Shown one piece after another: positions 5,773 to 14,653 of a DNA stretch of 64,000 nucleotides (its first letter is position 1; each line of letters opens with the position of its first letter). Source of the stretch: Pseudomonas ovata (GTDB taxonomy: Bacteria > Pseudomonadota > Gammaproteobacteria > Pseudomonadales > Pseudomonadaceae). The notes under the pieces were generated by a model, which saw only the letters and a program-made list of their open reading frames with translations, had not been told where the DNA came from and did no database searches. The stretch lies in NCBI RefSeq assembly GCF_003131185.1, contig NZ_QFFU01000027.1:27359-91358 (forward strand). Direction: 5' to 3'. The position numbers and the translations under genes are program-made.

Positions 5773-7719
5773 ATGAAGAAAACACTGCTCGGCGTGCGAG
5801 CGTTGATGTCCGTGCCCAGGGACAACCCGGGTCTGGTCAAGGCGCAATACATCGCGCTTTCTCGCCAATTGCCCATGATGTATTTCATCCTGCTGATCAA
5901 CACCCTGATGCTGGCGGGCACCCACTTTGCGGTCGCGCCGCGCTGGCTGGTGGTGTATTGCCCATTGCTCATGACGTTGTTCGGTGTGATTCGTACGGCG
6001 GAATGGATACGCACGCGCAGGCAGGCGCGCAGCCCGGCGCAGATGCTCACGGCGCTTAAGCGCACCAACATGCTCGCGCCGTTTGTCGCCGTGGCGTTCA
6101 CCGCCTGGTCGCTGGCGCTGTTTCCCTATGGCGACAGCTACACCCAGGCGCATGTCGCCTTTTATATGGCGATCACCGTCATTGGCTGCATTTTCTGCAT
6201 GATGCACCTGCTGCCAGCTGCCCTGGCTACCACGGCGGTGGTCAACACGGCGTTCGTGGTGTTCTTCGCGTCCACCAATATCATGACCTTCATTGCCACG
6301 GCGATTGACGTCCTGCTGGTGTCCATCGCCATGCTGATCATTCTCAAGGCGCAGTACGCCGACTTCACCCGGCTGGTGAACATGCAGGCGCAGACGGCAA
6401 AACTCAGCGAGGAAAACCTTCACCTGGCCAATCAGGACAGCCTGACCGGGCTGGCCAATCGGCGGCAGTTCTTTTCCCGCCTCGATACGCTGCTGTCCCG
6501 CGCCCGCGAGCAGGAGATTCGCCTGGCCGTGGGACTGATCGACCTGGATGGCTTCAAGCCGGTCAACGATCTGTATGGCCATAGCATTGGTGACAAGCTG
6601 CTCTATCAGGTTGGCCAGCGCCTGACCGGGCTGCTCGACGAACAGGTGCACCTGGCCCGGCTGGGAGGTGACGAGTTCGGCCTGATCATCACGCAGGTCA
6701 TGAGCGACGACCAACTGGGGGTGTTTGGCGAGAAAATCTGCGCCCGCATGCGCGAGCCGTTTCTGCTGGTGGACATCCCTATTCAGATCAGTGCGTCACT
6801 GGGCATCGCGACCTTCCCGGACCAGGCCTCCTGCGCCACGCAGGTGTATGAATACGCCGACTATGCCTTGTATCAGAGCAAGCGCCACCGCCCCGGCACG
6901 GTCTGCCTGTTCAGCGCCGCCCATCGCCAGCAGCTCAATCGCGAAGGGCTGACCGAACAGGCCCTGCGCAGGGCCGATCTGGAGCGTGAGTTTCATGTGG
7001 TGTTCCAGCCCATCGTGGATATTCACAGTGAGCACACCGTCGCATTCGAGGCCCTGGCCCGCTGGGAGAGCCCGGAGCTGGGTAACGTGCCGCCTTGTGA
7101 TTTCATCCCGATTGCCGAGCGCGTCGGCATGATCAACCGCCTCACGCTGCCATTGCTGAGCAAGGCGCTGGACGCGGCTGCCAGCTGGCCTGAGGGTATC
7201 CGCCTGTCATTCAACTTGTCCGCCCACGACTGCGGTTCGCAAGATGCAGCCCAGCAGATCGTCGAGCTGATCAAGAGCAGCCGTTTTGACCCGGCCTGTC
7301 TCGATCTGGAAATCACCGAAACCGCGGCCATCCAGGACCTGCCGCAGACCCAGCGAGCGATCAGCCGGTTTCGCGAACTGGGCTGCGGCATTTCCCTCGA
7401 CGACTTCGGCACCGGCTATTCCAGCTTGAGCCAGATCCACGCGCTGTCGCTGACCAAGCTGAAGGTGGACCGTACCTTCATCACCAACATCCACCTCGAC
7501 CCGGCCAGTTTCAAGATCGTCAAGTCGCTGGTTGCCCTGTGCCAGGACATGCAACTGGAATGCATCGTCGAAGGCGTGGAAACCGCCGCCGAACTCGACG
7601 CCCTGAAAAGCCTCGGCTGCGCCTGGGCCCAGGGCTACCTGTTCTCCAGGCCCATGCGCGCCAGTGACGTCAGCGCCTGGCTTGAAGGCGAACAACTGGC
7701 CAGGGTGCAGGCGGTCTGA
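5773..7719 (+). CDS. Membrane-anchored GGDEF-EAL cyclic-di-GMP enzyme
   Basis: A 648-residue protein. Five or six hydrophobic helices fill residues 33-192, with no recognised sensor fold. GGDEF occupies about residues 220-382, with IDLDGFKPVND and an intact GGDEF at 298-302. No RxxD inhibitory site stands before it (LLDEQVHLAR). EAL follows from about 400, with FEALARW at 425-431, FNLS, EITE, DDFGTGYSS and EGVET all present. Both cyclase and phosphodiesterase activities are therefore possible, without product inhibition of the cyclase. In most such hybrids the phosphodiesterase dominates or GTP binding at GGDEF stimulates it. It sits alone with no neighbouring signalling partner. Confidence 0.93.
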   Translation: MKKTLLGVRALMSVPRDNPGLVKAQYIALSRQLPMMYFILLINTLMLAGTHFAVAPRWLVVYCPLLMTLFGVIRTAEWIRTRRQARSPAQMLTALKRTNMLAPFVAVAFTAWSLALFPYGDSYTQAHVAFYMAITVIGCIFCMMHLLPAALATTAVVNTAFVVFFASTNIMTFIATAIDVLLVSIAMLIILKAQYADFTRLVNMQAQTAKLSEENLHLANQDSLTGLANRRQFFSRLDTLLSRAREQEIRLAVGLIDLDGFKPVNDLYGHSIGDKLLYQVGQRLTGLLDEQVHLARLGGDEFGLIITQVMSDDQLGVFGEKICARMREPFLLVDIPIQISASLGIATFPDQASCATQVYEYADYALYQSKRHRPGTVCLFSAAHRQQLNREGLTEQALRRADLEREFHVVFQPIVDIHSEHTVAFEALARWESPELGNVPPCDFIPIAERVGMINRLTLPLLSKALDAAASWPEGIRLSFNLSAHDCGSQDAAQQIVELIKSSRFDPACLDLEITETAAIQDLPQTQRAISRFRELGCGISLDDFGTGYSSLSQIHALSLTKLKVDRTFITNIHLDPASFKIVKSLVALCQDMQLECIVEGVETAAELDALKSLGCAWAQGYLFSRPMRASDVSAWLEGEQLARVQAV

Positions 7720-7840
7720 TCCGCTGACAGGGCAGGGCGCAATATGCGCTCATGCCCCGGCAGTAACCCCTGATTCAGCGCAGGCACAAGGGCATACACG
7801 GTGGTGGGTATGGAGAGTGGCCGGATGGGAACGCCAGAAA

Positions 7841-7868
7841 CAAGAAAGCCCGCACGAGGCGGGCTTCT
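7841..7868 (-). terminator. Terminator downstream of tRNA-Met (may be bidirectional)
   Basis: AAGCCCGC-ACGAG-GCGGGCTT is an 8-bp stem. On the minus strand it is followed by TCTTGTTTC, suiting the tRNA gene that ends at 7911. On the plus strand it is followed by CTTG and could also stop read-through from the GGDEF-EAL gene. Confidence 0.65.
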
Positions 7869-7910
7869 TGATTGACCTGAAGACACTTGCGGGTCTCTAG
7901 GTCGGTACTT

Positions 7911-7987
7911 GGTGGCTACACAGGGACTTGAACCCCGGACCCCAGCATTATGAATGCTATGCTCTAACCAACTGAGCTATGTAGCCA
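7911..7987 (-). tRNA. tRNA-Met (CAT), elongator
   Basis: A 77-nt cloverleaf with encoded CCA. The acceptor stem is GGCTACA/TGTAGCC, the D-arm TAGCTCAGTTGGTTAGAGCA, and the anticodon loop TTCATAA reads CAT. The T-arm contains GGTTCAAGTCC. The acceptor begins G-C rather than with the unpaired C of an initiator tRNA, so it is the elongator methionine tRNA. Confidence 0.95.
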
Positions 7988-8418
7988 AGTGGCGCGCATT
8001 ATTCGCTCGAAACGAAATCTCGTCAAGCATTTATTTTAAAAAATATCTCCATGCGATCAATCGCTTAGCGCAGGTCCACAGAACGGGCGTCTGTTTTGTT
8101 CCCACTGCTGTTTCTTCCAGTGACGCTCAGGTCGCCGCGCCGCACAAAAATGGTGCAGAAAAGCGCCCGACAACAGCGCACGAGACAGCGGGCATTGCCC
8201 GATAACGGTACGGTCCGCTTCTTGCTAGCTAAACGCCATGACGTTGGCCGATGAGCCCGTGTCGCTTACAGGAATGTTCACCCCGGCTTTTTCAGGGATA
8301 CCGCGCGACACGGCAATTCGGAAACATTTTCATGGCATTTTGCCGTTTACCTTTGTAGCAAGAAGATACCCCTGCCGGCATCGCCCGGCAGCCGGGTATT
8401 CACGTGCAGGAGTGGGAC
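7988..8418. other. Intergenic region between tRNA-Met and the chemoreceptor gene
   Basis: 431 bp with no convincing gene; the open frames in it lack ribosome sites and codon bias. It must contain the promoters of the tRNA (reading left) and of the chemoreceptor (reading right). GCCGGCATCGCCCGGC near 8376-8391 can form a short hairpin in the chemoreceptor leader. Confidence 0.5.
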
Positions 8419-10476
8419 ATGAACAGCCTGTTGTCGCCGGGTATGCGTCTGTTGGGACGTTTTGGCTTTGCTCGCAAGTTTCAGCTGCTGTTCCTGCTGT
8501 TCATGCTGCCGTTGCTGGGCAGTGTGTGGATGATTGGCGTGGAGTACCGCGCCAAGCTGGCGGTGATTGCCCAGGAGCAATCGGGAGTGCGCCAGTTGCT
8601 GGCCATGGATGAGCTGGATCGCGAACTGTCGGCGCAGCGTGATCGCGCCGCACGCTGGAAGGCGATCGATATCCTGCGTGAGCCTACGCCCGAAGCGCGT
8701 CAGGTGATGAGCCAGATCGACGCCGCCGTGCCGCGCATCAACCAGGCGCTGCAAAACCTGGAGGCCGCACTGGCCAGTGAAAAGGTCGGGGCCGACACGC
8801 AGGCGCGCTACAAGACCCTGCAAGCGTCGGTCAAGGGGCTGGACACTGAATCCTTGCGCAGCGTGGGCTGGTGGCCGGACGGTTATGATCGCTTTACGAC
8901 GGCGATCAGCCATCTGCAAGCGGTGCGTGACCAGATCACCATGGACACCGGGCTGATTCTCGATCCGTGGCTGGAAACCTACCTGTTGATGCAGTTGTCG
9001 ACCCAGCAGACCCCTGAACTGGTCGAACGTATCGGCCGCATGGCCAGTATTGGCCAGACCTCGGTGGTCACCGGCCAGTTCAGCCTGCAGAGCCGCTTGC
9101 AGATGCGCGACCTGCGCAGCCGCATTGACGACGCCCGCGAACAGATGCTCAAAACGGGCAGCTCCCTGCAAAGCCGCCTGCCGCCGGAGTTGCAAGGCTG
9201 GGCCGGCCGTTACGTGGCGACCATGCAAGTGCTCAATGAAGAACTGAAGGTGCTCGACGACGGGGTGTTTGGCGGCACGATCAAGCTCAAGCCGGTCGAC
9301 TTCGAGCGCAGTGTCGACCGCTTGCTGGACGAGATGGCCACGCTGCGCCAGCAATCGTTGCAGTCGCTCAACGAGCGACTCGATTACTACCACGACAAAT
9401 CCAACCGCGAATTCATCCCGGTGGGCGTGACCATTGGCGTGCTGCTGCTCGCCGCCCTGTACCTGTTCGCCTGTTTGCAGGCGTCGATCCGGCGCAGCGC
9501 CAGCGGCATCACTATGCTGGCCGAATCGCTGCGTGACGGTAACCTGTGCGTCGAGGTTTCGGTGCAGGGCCGTGATGAACTGGCGGCCATCAGCCGGGCC
9601 TTGAACGTGGCCGTGGTGCAATTGCGCACCAGCCTGTTAGGGGTCAACCACGAAACCCAGCAACTGGGCTCGGCGGTGCAGACCCTCAATACTCAGGCCA
9701 ACGACACACTGTACGAGGTGGAGGAACAGCAACAGCAGATCAGCCAGATCGCTGCCGCCGCCACGCAACTGGCCGCCACCTCCCAAGGCGTGGCCAAGAG
9801 CTGCGAGCAGGCGTCCGACAGCGCCCGGCAGACCCGGCGCATCGCCGAAGAAAGCAGCCGCGACAGCCAGCGCACCACCGACAGCATCCAGCAACTCAAC
9901 CGTCGCCTGACCGAAACGGCCGAAGCACTGGGCCGGGTCAGCGAGCAGGGCCAACAGATCCAGTCGGTGGTCGATGCCATTCGTGGCATTGCCGAGCAGA
10001 CCAACCTGCTGGCGCTCAACGCCGCGATCGAGGCCGCGCGCGCCGGCGAGCAGGGCAGGGGCTTTGCCGTGGTTGCCGACGAGGTGCGCAGCCTGTCGCA
10101 GCGCACCCAGGCTTCGACCGCGCAGATTGCCGGCACGGTCGACAGTCTGCGTGCCACCGTGACCCAGGCGGTGAATCTGATGGAGGCCGCCTGCGGCCAG
10201 GCCGTCAACGATGCGCAATCGGTGACCGGGCTGGGCGTGCGCCTGGGCGAAATCGCCACGGCCGTACAAGGCGTCACCGACACCCTGGCGCAGATCCTCA
10301 CCGCCGTAGAAGAACAGGCCACCACCGCCGACGAAGTCAGCGGCAATATCCAGCAGGTCGACCAGGCCGCCGGGCGCCTGCTGGACGGCGCGCGTGCAGT
10401 CAACCAGGCAGCTGATACGCTGAGCAAAGGCAGCCGTGCCCTGAACGACAATACGGCACGGTTTCATCTGAGCTGA
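8419..10476 (+). CDS. Methyl-accepting chemotaxis protein
   Basis: A 685-residue chemoreceptor. A first membrane helix lies at about residues 20-45 (FQLLFLLFMLPLLGSVWMIG). A large helical periplasmic domain rich in coiled-coil segments runs to about 330. The second helix is GVTIGVLLLAALYLFACL, and HAMP and the signalling hairpin follow. The hairpin tip EQTNLLALNAAIEAARAGEQGRGFAVVADEVR is at about 520-555. The ATG at 8419 has AGGAGTG before it; the GTG at 8404 is less likely. The ligand is unknown. The C-terminus has no CheR-docking pentapeptide. No che genes are adjacent, as usual for dispersed Pseudomonas receptors. Confidence 0.92.
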   Translation: MNSLLSPGMRLLGRFGFARKFQLLFLLFMLPLLGSVWMIGVEYRAKLAVIAQEQSGVRQLLAMDELDRELSAQRDRAARWKAIDILREPTPEARQVMSQIDAAVPRINQALQNLEAALASEKVGADTQARYKTLQASVKGLDTESLRSVGWWPDGYDRFTTAISHLQAVRDQITMDTGLILDPWLETYLLMQLSTQQTPELVERIGRMASIGQTSVVTGQFSLQSRLQMRDLRSRIDDAREQMLKTGSSLQSRLPPELQGWAGRYVATMQVLNEELKVLDDGVFGGTIKLKPVDFERSVDRLLDEMATLRQQSLQSLNERLDYYHDKSNREFIPVGVTIGVLLLAALYLFACLQASIRRSASGITMLAESLRDGNLCVEVSVQGRDELAAISRALNVAVVQLRTSLLGVNHETQQLGSAVQTLNTQANDTLYEVEEQQQQISQIAAAATQLAATSQGVAKSCEQASDSARQTRRIAEESSRDSQRTTDSIQQLNRRLTETAEALGRVSEQGQQIQSVVDAIRGIAEQTNLLALNAAIEAARAGEQGRGFAVVADEVRSLSQRTQASTAQIAGTVDSLRATVTQAVNLMEAACGQAVNDAQSVTGLGVRLGEIATAVQGVTDTLAQILTAVEEQATTADEVSGNIQQVDQAAGRLLDGARAVNQAADTLSKGSRALNDNTARFHLS

Positions 10477-10541
10477 AGCAGCAGCGGGCAGGCATACATG
10501 CAATGTGTGCCTGCCCGCCCTGCGGCAACGGACCCACCCTC

Positions 10542-10889
10542 ATGAGCACACCCGTCAACCTGTTCGCCCCCTTGCCCGACGCCCGCACCGCCGAGGTGTT
10601 CACCGACCTGCTGGTCACGCCCGGCTGTCGCATCGAGCGCATCGTCTCCCACGGTCAGACCACACCCCTTGACCGGCCTTATCGTCAGCCGCATGTCGAA
10701 TGGGTGATGGTGGTCAGCGGCGCCGCCCGGGTGATGATGGACGGCGCTGAAACCGTCCTGGCGCCCGGCGACCACCTGCTGATCCCGGCCGACACCGAGC
10801 ACCTCGTGACCTTTACCGACCCTGACCAGCCCACGGTGTGGCTGGCGGTTCACATCGGCGAAGCGGACATCAATCCGGCGGGGGCCTGA
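10542..10889 (+). CDS. Cupin-domain protein
   Basis: A 115-residue single-domain cupin. The first motif is RQPHVEWVMVVSGAARVMMDG, with His-Glu replacing part of the usual H-x-H. The second is LAPGDHLLIPADTEHLVTFTD, where APGD, PA and H are conserved. The ATG at 10542 begins MSTPVNLF; the Shine-Dalgarno is poor, and the 13-codon extension to 10503 has no support. It resembles small bacterial cupins of unknown function and could bind a metal through the His residues. It directly follows the chemoreceptor gene with a 65-nt gap and could be cotranscribed with it. Confidence 0.75.
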   Translation: MSTPVNLFAPLPDARTAEVFTDLLVTPGCRIERIVSHGQTTPLDRPYRQPHVEWVMVVSGAARVMMDGAETVLAPGDHLLIPADTEHLVTFTDPDQPTVWLAVHIGEADINPAGA

Positions 10890-11044
10890 GCCCGGTCGCA
10901 GAGGCCGGCAAGGCCGCAGCCTCTGCTGTGCCTGTGAGGCAGCCATCGCCGGCAAGCCGCCTCCCACCGGCTCTGCGGTGAGGCGTCCATTTGCGTATGA
11001 ACGATGCAGACGCTGGCCGCGGTGTTGAGCGTTGCATAGCGCTT

Positions 11045-11086
11045 GTGGGAGGGGGCTTGCCCGCGAAGAGGCCGGCCGCCTCCCAC
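11045..11086. repeat. REP palindrome of the GTGGGAGG family
   Basis: GTGGGAGGGGGCTTGCCCGC...GGCCGCCTCCCAC forms an outer stem GTGGGAGG/CCTCCCAC with an inner CTTGCCCGCG segment. It lies between the convergent cupin and MFS genes. A second partial arm (GCCGCCTCCCACCGG) occurs at about 10959, and each arm is followed by a GCGGTGAGGCGT direct repeat. Confidence 0.7.
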
Positions 11087-11109
11087 CGGTTCAGCGGTGA
11101 GGCGTGCAT

Positions 11110-12459
11110 TTACTTGCGAATCACCACCCGCTCGAACCGCCCGGCCAGTACGGTGTAGGCAAAGATCGCCACCAGGCCATGCGCGGCCACGAACCACAGC
11201 GCCGAGTCGAACGAGCCGGTGGTGGCGACGAAGTAACCGATCACCACCGGGGTGATGATGCCGGCGGTGTTGCCGATGCCGTTGAACACGCCGCCACTCA
11301 GGCCCACCATGCCTTGCGGTGCGGTGTCCGACAGCACGGCCCAGCCGACGGCCGCCAGGCCCTTGCCGAAGAACGCCAGGGCCATCAGCGCAATGACCAT
11401 CCAGTTGGCGTCCACGTAGTTGGCCGACACCAGGGTGGCCGCCAAGGCCATGCCGATCACGAAGGGTGTCTTGCGCGCCCGGGACGGGTGCACGCCACGG
11501 CGGATCAGCCAGTCGGAGACCACGCCGCCCAGCACGCCACCGGAGAACCCGCAGATCGCTGGCAAGGCCGCGACCCAACCCGCTTCCATGATGGTCATGC
11601 CCCGGCCCTTGATCAGGTAGATCGGAAACCAGGTGATGAAAAAATAGGTCAGCGCGGTGATGCAGTACTGGCCCAGGTACACGCCCCACAGGGTGCGGCT
11701 GGTGAACAGTTGCGCCACTTCACGCCATTGGGTCTTGGGTTTTTCGCTCTTGCGCCGGGCTTCCAGGTCGACCAGCGCGCCGCCTTCGCGGAGGTAATCC
11801 ATCTCGGCCTTTTCCAGGCGCGGGTGGCTGGCCGGGTCGTGGTACAGGGCGAACCAGAAGAAAGTCGCGACGATGCCCAGCCCGCCCATCCACAGGAACA
11901 CATGTTCCCAGCCCATGCTGTGGGTCAGCCAGGCCATCAATGGCGCGAACACCACCACGGCCATGTACTGCGCCGAGTTGAACAGCGCCGAGGCCGTGCC
12001 GCGTTCCTTGGTCGGAAACCAGCTGGACACGATACGGTTGTTGGCCGGGAACGCCGGCGACTCCACCAGCCCGAGCATGAAGCGCATGCCGAACAGCGCC
12101 ACCGCCGCCGTGGAACCCACCAGGCCGATCCAGCCCACTGTGCCTTGCAGCAGGGTGAACACCGACCACAGGAACAGGCTGCAACCGTACACCCGACGGG
12201 CGCCGTAGCGGTCAAGCAGCCAGCCGCCGGGAATCTGCCCCAGCGCATAGGCCCAGGCAAAGGCCGAAAAGATCATGCCGAGCATCATCGGGTCCAGGCC
12301 CAGTTCCTTGACCACCTCGGTGCCGGCAATCGACATGGTGGCGCGGTCAGCGTAGTTGAGCACGGTGACGACGAAAATCAGTGCCAGGATGACGAAGCGA
12401 TGACGACCGACGCGAGCCTCGGACGCCGCGGCGTCCAGCGGGACGGTTTTGCTGTTCAT
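11110..12459 (-). CDS. MFS transporter, anion:cation symporter (ACS) type
   Basis: A 449-residue twelve-helix permease of the ACS family, which takes up organic acids such as glucarate, galactonate or phthalate. Family marks are LNYADRATMSIAG after helix 1, GGWLLDRYGARRV in the helix 2-3 loop, and ESPAFPANNRIVSSWFPTKERGTAS after helix 4. The central loop is about 60 residues. It is followed on the same strand by a 2-hydroxyacid dehydrogenase gene upstream (12517), so the two probably form one operon for uptake and reduction of a hydroxy- or keto-acid. A close relative is at 16126. Confidence 0.9.
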   Translation of the reverse strand: MNSKTVPLDAAASEARVGRHRFVILALIFVVTVLNYADRATMSIAGTEVVKELGLDPMMLGMIFSAFAWAYALGQIPGGWLLDRYGARRVYGCSLFLWSVFTLLQGTVGWIGLVGSTAAVALFGMRFMLGLVESPAFPANNRIVSSWFPTKERGTASALFNSAQYMAVVVFAPLMAWLTHSMGWEHVFLWMGGLGIVATFFWFALYHDPASHPRLEKAEMDYLREGGALVDLEARRKSEKPKTQWREVAQLFTSRTLWGVYLGQYCITALTYFFITWFPIYLIKGRGMTIMEAGWVAALPAICGFSGGVLGGVVSDWLIRRGVHPSRARKTPFVIGMALAATLVSANYVDANWMVIALMALAFFGKGLAAVGWAVLSDTAPQGMVGLSGGVFNGIGNTAGIITPVVIGYFVATTGSFDSALWFVAAHGLVAIFAYTVLAGRFERVVIRK

Positions 12460-12516
12460 TGGGTGTTCTCCGCAGGCCCTCGAGGGGCCCTGTTGTTCTT
12501 GGAAGGAGAAAGCGCG

Positions 12517-13461
12517 TCAGGCCGGCAGGGCGGCCTTGCGTTGGGTTTCGGCAAAGCAGGCCTGCAGGTGCGACAGGACGATTTCGCCCATGGCCAGGCG
12601 GGTCTGTTCGGTGGCGCTGGCGCGGTGCGGTTGCAGCACCACGTTGTCCAGCGTGCGCAGGGCCTCGGGGACGTTGGGTTCGTCGACAAACACGTCCAGC
12701 CCGGCACCGGCGATGGTGCCGTCTTGCAGGGCGGCGATCAGTGCGTCTTCATCGACCAGCTTGCCGCGCGCGACATTGATGAAATAGCCCTTGGGGCCCA
12801 GCGCCTCGAATACCTCGCGGGTCATGATCGCCCGGCCCAGGTCAGCCGAGGCGGCCAGCACCACCACATCGCTGTGGCGCGCCAGCTCCAGCAGGTCGGG
12901 GAAAAAGCGGTAGCCGGTCTGTGGCTGCTCGCGCAAGTCGTTGTACTGGATGCTCATGCCGAACGCCTGGGCGCGACGAGCAATGGCGTGGCCGACCTGG
13001 CCCAGGCCGACGATGCCGATGCGCGTGCCGCTGACCTTGCGCGCCAGCGGCTGGTTGACCCGGCCCCACTGGCCGGTGCGCACGATGCGCTCGCCGACGG
13101 CCAGGTCGCGCAGGGTCATGATCAGCAGACCCATGGCCATGTCGGCCACGTCATCGGTCAAGACGCCCGGCGTGGTGGTGACCCGCACGCCGCGTTCGGC
13201 AGCGTGGTCCAGGTCGACCGCGTCGGTGCCGATGCCGCTGATGGCAATGATCTGCAGGTTGGGCAAACGGTCCATCAGCGCATTGGACAAACCCTTGGCG
13301 CCCCCGGTGACCACGCCGCGAATGCGCGGGCCGACCGCATTGAGCAGGGCGTCCTGATCGTCGGCCAGGTACAGGCGGTGGACGGTGTAGCTGTGCAGGA
13401 GCCGGGCGTCGATGGGCGCCGGAACGGGTTGGGTGAGCAGGATATCCTGGGTCATCGTCAC
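12517..13461 (-). CDS. D-isomer-specific 2-hydroxyacid dehydrogenase
   Basis: A 314-residue NAD(P)-dependent dehydrogenase of the D-2-hydroxyacid family (glyoxylate/hydroxypyruvate or 2-ketogluconate reductase branch). The nucleotide fold has GIVGLGQVGHA. The catalytic Arg is in FINVARGKLVDE, Glu in DVFVDEPNVPE and His in QPHRASAT. It oxidises or reduces a 2-keto/2-hydroxy acid; the substrate is not assignable. It starts an operon with the MFS gene at 11110 and is divergent from the LysR gene at 13570, its likely regulator. The gene at 19230 is a clear paralogue, with the same GTDAVDL and DVFVDEP segments. Confidence 0.9.
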   Translation of the reverse strand: MTMTQDILLTQPVPAPIDARLLHSYTVHRLYLADDQDALLNAVGPRIRGVVTGGAKGLSNALMDRLPNLQIIAISGIGTDAVDLDHAAERGVRVTTTPGVLTDDVADMAMGLLIMTLRDLAVGERIVRTGQWGRVNQPLARKVSGTRIGIVGLGQVGHAIARRAQAFGMSIQYNDLREQPQTGYRFFPDLLELARHSDVVVLAASADLGRAIMTREVFEALGPKGYFINVARGKLVDEDALIAALQDGTIAGAGLDVFVDEPNVPEALRTLDNVVLQPHRASATEQTRLAMGEIVLSHLQACFAETQRKAALPA

Positions 13462-13546
13462 TTCCTTTGAATTGTCGTTGTAAAGGACTCTGAGAGTGAC
13501 GACAGCCTAGGAAAAACATCGATTCACGTCTAACATCCATAGTGAA

Positions 13547-13558
13547 TGTATCGATACA
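13547..13558. promoter_or_regulatory. Operator candidate in the LysR/dehydrogenase divergent promoter
   Basis: TGTATCGATACA is a perfect 12-bp palindrome 12 nt before the LysR start. A larger dyad pairs ATCGATTCAC at about 13518 with GTGAAT..ATCGAT at 13543-13554. LysR regulators typically bind dyads between divergent genes and repress themselves while activating the target. Confidence 0.45.
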
Positions 13559-13569
13559 AGAATTGAATC

Positions 13570-14466
13570 GTGGAATTGCACCAATTGCGTTGCTTTGTGA
13601 TGGTTGCCGAGGAGTTGCACTTCGGTCGGGCCGCACAACGGCTGTTCATGACCCAGCCACCGCTGAGCCGACAGATCCAGTTGCTGGAGCGATCACTGGG
13701 CGTGCAGTTGCTCGACCGCAACAACCGCCAGGTGCGCCTGACCGTGGCCGGTCGGCAATTTCTGCGCGATGCCCAGCACCTGCTGGCCTACACTGAGCAG
13801 GCCAGCGACAGCGCCCGGCGCCTGGCCAGTGGCGAGGCCGGGCAACTGGTGCTCGGGTTTACGGCGGTCAGCGGCTACAACCTGATTCCCGAACTGCTCA
13901 GCCAGGCCGGGCAGGCGCTGCCGGACATCGGCTTCGAGCTGCACGAGATGGTCTCCAGCGACCAGACCGAAGCCCTGGCCGCCAACATGATCGACATCGG
14001 TTTCGTGCGCAGTGCAGACCCGCGCCAGGGCTGGAGCTACCAACTGGCCAGCCGCGAGCCGCTGATGGTGGTGATGCCCACCGGGCATCCGTTGGCGGAG
14101 CGGGCGCAGTTGTCGGTCAGCGACCTGGTGCATCACCCGTTCATCATGTATTCGGCCAAGGAAGGGCGCTATTTCTACGACTGCATCGTTGGCCTGTTCG
14201 CCACGGCCGGTGTATCGCCGCGCTACCTGTACTATCTCAAGCAGACCCACTCGATTCTGGGCCTGGTGCGCGCCGGCCTGGGCATCGCCATTGTCCCGGC
14301 CTCGGGCCGCGAGCTGTATATGGGCCACCTGCAATTTCGCCCGCTGGTCGATGCCTCGCCGACCGCCGACATGTACATGGTCTACCGCGACGACAACGAC
14401 AACCCGGCGCTGCCCCGCTTCATCGACCTGGCCGCGCGGTTCTTTGCCAGCGCCGAAAATCTATAA
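13570..14466 (+). CDS. LysR-family transcriptional regulator
   Basis: A 298-residue LysR regulator beginning with GTG. The winged HTH spans residues 1-60 (LRCFVMVAEELHFGRAAQRLFMTQPPLSRQIQLLE), followed by a linker helix and a substrate-binding domain from about residue 90 to 290. It is divergent from the dehydrogenase-MFS operon with a 108-bp shared control region, so it most likely controls that operon in response to the imported acid or a product. The effector is unknown. Confidence 0.92.
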   Translation: MELHQLRCFVMVAEELHFGRAAQRLFMTQPPLSRQIQLLERSLGVQLLDRNNRQVRLTVAGRQFLRDAQHLLAYTEQASDSARRLASGEAGQLVLGFTAVSGYNLIPELLSQAGQALPDIGFELHEMVSSDQTEALAANMIDIGFVRSADPRQGWSYQLASREPLMVVMPTGHPLAERAQLSVSDLVHHPFIMYSAKEGRYFYDCIVGLFATAGVSPRYLYYLKQTHSILGLVRAGLGIAIVPASGRELYMGHLQFRPLVDASPTADMYMVYRDDNDNPALPRFIDLAARFFASAENL

Positions 14467-14486
14467 ACCCGCACGACCGTAGGACC

Positions 14487-14509
14487 GTAGGACCGGCTTC
14501 AGCCGGGAA
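14487..14509 (+). repeat. REP of the GTAGGACCGGCTTCAGCCGG family
   Basis: CCGGCTTCAGCCGG forms a compact hairpin, and GTAGGACC is partly duplicated just before it. The same unit recurs at 19113. It lies 20 bp downstream of the LysR stop. Confidence 0.65.
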
Positions 14510-14544
14510 CGGCACTGATTTTATTGCTATTAAATTCAACCCTT

Positions 14545-14653
14545 GTAGGAGCGCGCTTGCCCGCGACCGAGTGCGTAGCGCTCGCAGAAATCTCGAGAAC
14601 GCTGCAATTTTACGACTGCTGCGCAGCCGGTCGCGGGCAGAGCGCGCTCCTAC
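14545..14653 (+). repeat. BIME, ~110-bp double REP palindrome
   Basis: Same element as at 2766: outer arms GTAGGAGCGCGC.../...GCGCGCTCCTAC, internal GAGTGCGTAGCGCTCGC hairpin and ATTTTACGACTGCTGCGCAGC block. Its right end overlaps the last codons of the AraC-family gene (stop at 14650), so the repeat supplies the end of that reading frame. Confidence 0.88.

Noticed and set aside
8347..9621. Long antisense frame inside the chemoreceptor gene
   Set aside because: Rich in His, Gln and Arg, as expected for the reverse frame of a GC-rich gene; no start signal. The same holds for the long frame at 11104-13470 opposite the MFS and dehydrogenase genes.
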